Positions 6,295 to 7,774 of a DNA stretch of 7,774 nt are shown here, piece by piece (position 1 is the first letter of the stretch; every line of letters begins with the position of its first letter). Position numbers and translations under genes: made by a program. Source of the DNA: CAZRIE01 sp964600075 (GTDB taxonomy: Bacteria > Bacteroidota > Bacteroidia > Flavobacteriales > Flavobacteriaceae). The notes beneath the pieces were generated by a model, which worked only from the letters and a program-made list of their open reading frames with translations, was not told where the DNA came from and searched no databases. Location of the stretch: contig CAZRIE010000157.1 of NCBI GenBank assembly GCA_964600075.1, positions 1 to 7,774 of the forward strand, in the 5' to 3' direction.

Positions 6295-7765
6295 ACCTAC
6301 TGTAATTCGGAGACTCCTTAGTAATGGTTACATCGTGAGGATGGCTTTCGTTGATTCCGCTTGCAGTAATCTTTACAAATCTTCCTGACTCTTTTAGGGT
6401 GGCAATATCCTTCGCACCACAGTAACCCATGCCCGCACGAAGACCGCCAACAAACTGATGGATACTCTCATAAAGTTCGCCTTTATACGGAACCCGGCCT
6501 ACAATACCTTCGGGAACCAATTTTTTGATATCGTCTTCGACATCTTGAAAGTAACGATCTTTACTGCCCTCTCTCATAGCCTCCACAGAACCCATGCCGC
6601 GATACGATTTGAATTTTCGCCCTTCGTAAATAATTGTTTCTCCAGGGGACTCTTTTGTTCCTGCCAATAAAGAGCCTAACATTACAGTATCTGCCCCAGC
6701 TGCAATCGCTTTGGGAATATCACCCGTATAGCGAATTCCGCCATCGGCTATTACCGGAACACCACTGCCTTTGATTGCGGCGGCAACCTCCAAAACCGCG
6801 GAGAATTGTGGAAAACCGACACCCGCCACAACGCGTGTTGTACATATCGAGCCCGGTCCTATCCCGACCTTGACCCCATCGGCACCTGCTTCGACCAAAT
6901 ACTTGGCCGCTTCGCCAGTAGCGATATTGCCCACGATAACTTCTAGACCAGGAAAATTCTTTTTCACCTCTTTTAAAACAGTTACAACGCCCCTCGTATG
7001 TCCGTGAGCGGTATCGATCACTATTGCATCGACTCCGGCATTGACCAAGGCCTCTGTTCTATCTACAGCATCTGGAGTAACACCTATAGCTGCGGCAACC
7101 CGTAAACGACCGTAGGTGTCTTTGTTGGCCATCGGTTTTTGGGTAAGTTTTGTAATGTCCCTAAACGTGATAAGCCCAACAAGCTTATAGTTCTTGTCCA
7201 CCACCGGTAGTTTTTCGATTTTGTTTTCTTGAAGAATATCTTCTGCCTGGCCCAAGGAAGTGCCCTCTCCTACCGTCACCAAATTCTTAGTAGTCATTAC
7301 TTCTGAAATGGGACGGTCATTGTTCTTTTCAAAACGTAGGTCGCGGTTGGTAACAATACCGATCAATTTACCATTATCATCAACGATTGGAATGCCGCCT
7401 ATACTGAATTCTTTCATGTTGGCCTTAGCATCTCGTACTAAGGAATCTCGGGGCAAAGTGACCGGATCTAGAATCATACCACTTTCGGCGCGCTTTACCT
7501 TGCGCACCTTGACCGCCTGCTGTTGAATGCTCATATTTTTATGCAACACCCCGATACCACCTTCTTGCGCAATAGCGATTGCCATTTGCGATTCGGTTAC
7601 CGTATCCATCGCTGCGGAAACAACGGGCACGTTTATGGTAATATTTCTAGTGAATTTTGACTGAATGTTGACTTCTCTGGGAAGTACTTCTGAAAAGGCC
7701 GGAACAAGGAGTACGTCGTCGTAAGTGAGACCTTCTCCAAGAATTTTATTGAGGTGGGCTTGCAT
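6293..7765 (-). CDS. guaB: Inosine-5'-monophosphate dehydrogenase
   Basis: GuaB oxidises IMP to XMP with NAD+, the committed step of guanine nucleotide synthesis, as a cytoplasmic tetramer. The 490-residue protein has the full layout: the first part of the TIM barrel (GEGLTYDDVLLVPAFSEVLP, then VPVVSAAMDTVTE), two CBS domains inserted at about residues 95-210 (GIPIVDDNGKLIGIVTNRDL and KLPVVDKNYKLVGLITFRD), and the rest of the barrel. The catalytic cysteine is C308 in GPGSICTTRV. GVPVIADGGIRYTGDI and LLAGTKESPGE follow for IMP phosphate binding, YRGMGSVEAM precedes the flap, and the flap Arg-Tyr pair is R404-Y405 in KDRYFQ. The C-terminus ESHPHDVTITKESPNYSR is standard. The ATG sits 9 bases from the window edge with a normal start sequence MQAHLNKILGEGLTYDD, so its promoter is outside. 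The gene converges on the amidohydrolase remnant, whose recognisable end overlaps the guaB stop codon at 6293-6295. Confidence 0.98.
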   Translation of the reverse strand: MQAHLNKILGEGLTYDDVLLVPAFSEVLPREVNIQSKFTRNITINVPVVSAAMDTVTESQMAIAIAQEGGIGVLHKNMSIQQQAVKVRKVKRAESGMILDPVTLPRDSLVRDAKANMKEFSIGGIPIVDDNGKLIGIVTNRDLRFEKNNDRPISEVMTTKNLVTVGEGTSLGQAEDILQENKIEKLPVVDKNYKLVGLITFRDITKLTQKPMANKDTYGRLRVAAAIGVTPDAVDRTEALVNAGVDAIVIDTAHGHTRGVVTVLKEVKKNFPGLEVIVGNIATGEAAKYLVEAGADGVKVGIGPGSICTTRVVAGVGFPQFSAVLEVAAAIKGSGVPVIADGGIRYTGDIPKAIAAGADTVMLGSLLAGTKESPGETIIYEGRKFKSYRGMGSVEAMREGSKDRYFQDVEDDIKKLVPEGIVGRVPYKGELYESIHQFVGGLRAGMGYCGAKDIATLKESGRFVKITASGINESHPHDVTITKESPNYSR

Positions 7766-7774
7766 AGCAATTAA

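Noticed and set aside
6292..6306. ATTAC-CTACT-GTAAT hairpin over the guaB stop as a terminator
   Set aside because: A five-pair AT-rich stem with no adjacent T-run is too weak; probably chance.
6458..7526. Plus-strand open frames opposite guaB
   Set aside because: All lie antisense to an intact, highly conserved guaB and have low-complexity translations typical of shadow frames.
1..7774. CRISPR arrays, tRNA or rRNA genes, insertion sequences, phage or defence genes
   Set aside because: No regularly spaced repeats, cloverleaf-like sequence, transposase motifs, terminal inverted repeats or defence domains were seen on either strand.

Overview
The window looks like ordinary chromosomal DNA of a marine-type member of the Bacteroidota, most likely Flavobacteriaceae. 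The proteins have the family-specific wording of that group: the FGSGFKVPY and HMHTGSD motifs in LysA, the GGMEH and HETAHMWFGDLVTMDWF motifs in the M1 peptidase, and the SPNYSR end of GuaB. The DNA is moderately AT-rich and start codons lack Shine-Dalgarno sequences. The clearest promoter-like sites follow the Bacteroidota -33/-7 pattern (TTTG, then about 18-20 nt, then TAnnTTTG).

Layout: (1) 1-453, minus strand, the first 151 codons of sucC, cut by the window edge. (2) 614-1252, minus, a stand-alone LON substrate-binding-domain protein. (3) 1253-1455, a divergent promoter region with two tandem -33/-7 promoters for the LON gene and one or two for lysA. (4) 1456-2697, plus, lysA (diaminopimelate decarboxylase). 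(5) 2756-3292, plus, an exported thioredoxin-fold protein with a CGWC active site. (6) 3410-5980, plus, a lipoprotein M1-family zinc aminopeptidase. (7) 6028 to about 6294, plus, the broken 5' remnant of a secreted amidohydrolase, not readable as one ORF. (8) 6293-7765, minus, guaB (IMP dehydrogenase), which converges on that remnant with no spacer.

The genes do not form one pathway. sucC (TCA cycle), lysA (lysine synthesis) and guaB (guanine nucleotide synthesis) are housekeeping genes. The thioredoxin-like protein and the M1 peptidase act outside the cytoplasm. The lost amidohydrolase would also have been exported and sat 47 bp behind the M1 gene, so the two may once have been co-transcribed.

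I see no evidence of an undescribed multi-gene system. The most informative unusual feature is the amidohydrolase pseudogene. It keeps a signal peptide and the first metal-binding HxH motif, carries in-frame stops and probable indels, and ends almost exactly at the guaB stop codon. The next most interesting features are the mirror-image promoter arrangement between the LON gene and lysA, and an A10 homopolymer in the 5' part of the peptidase gene.
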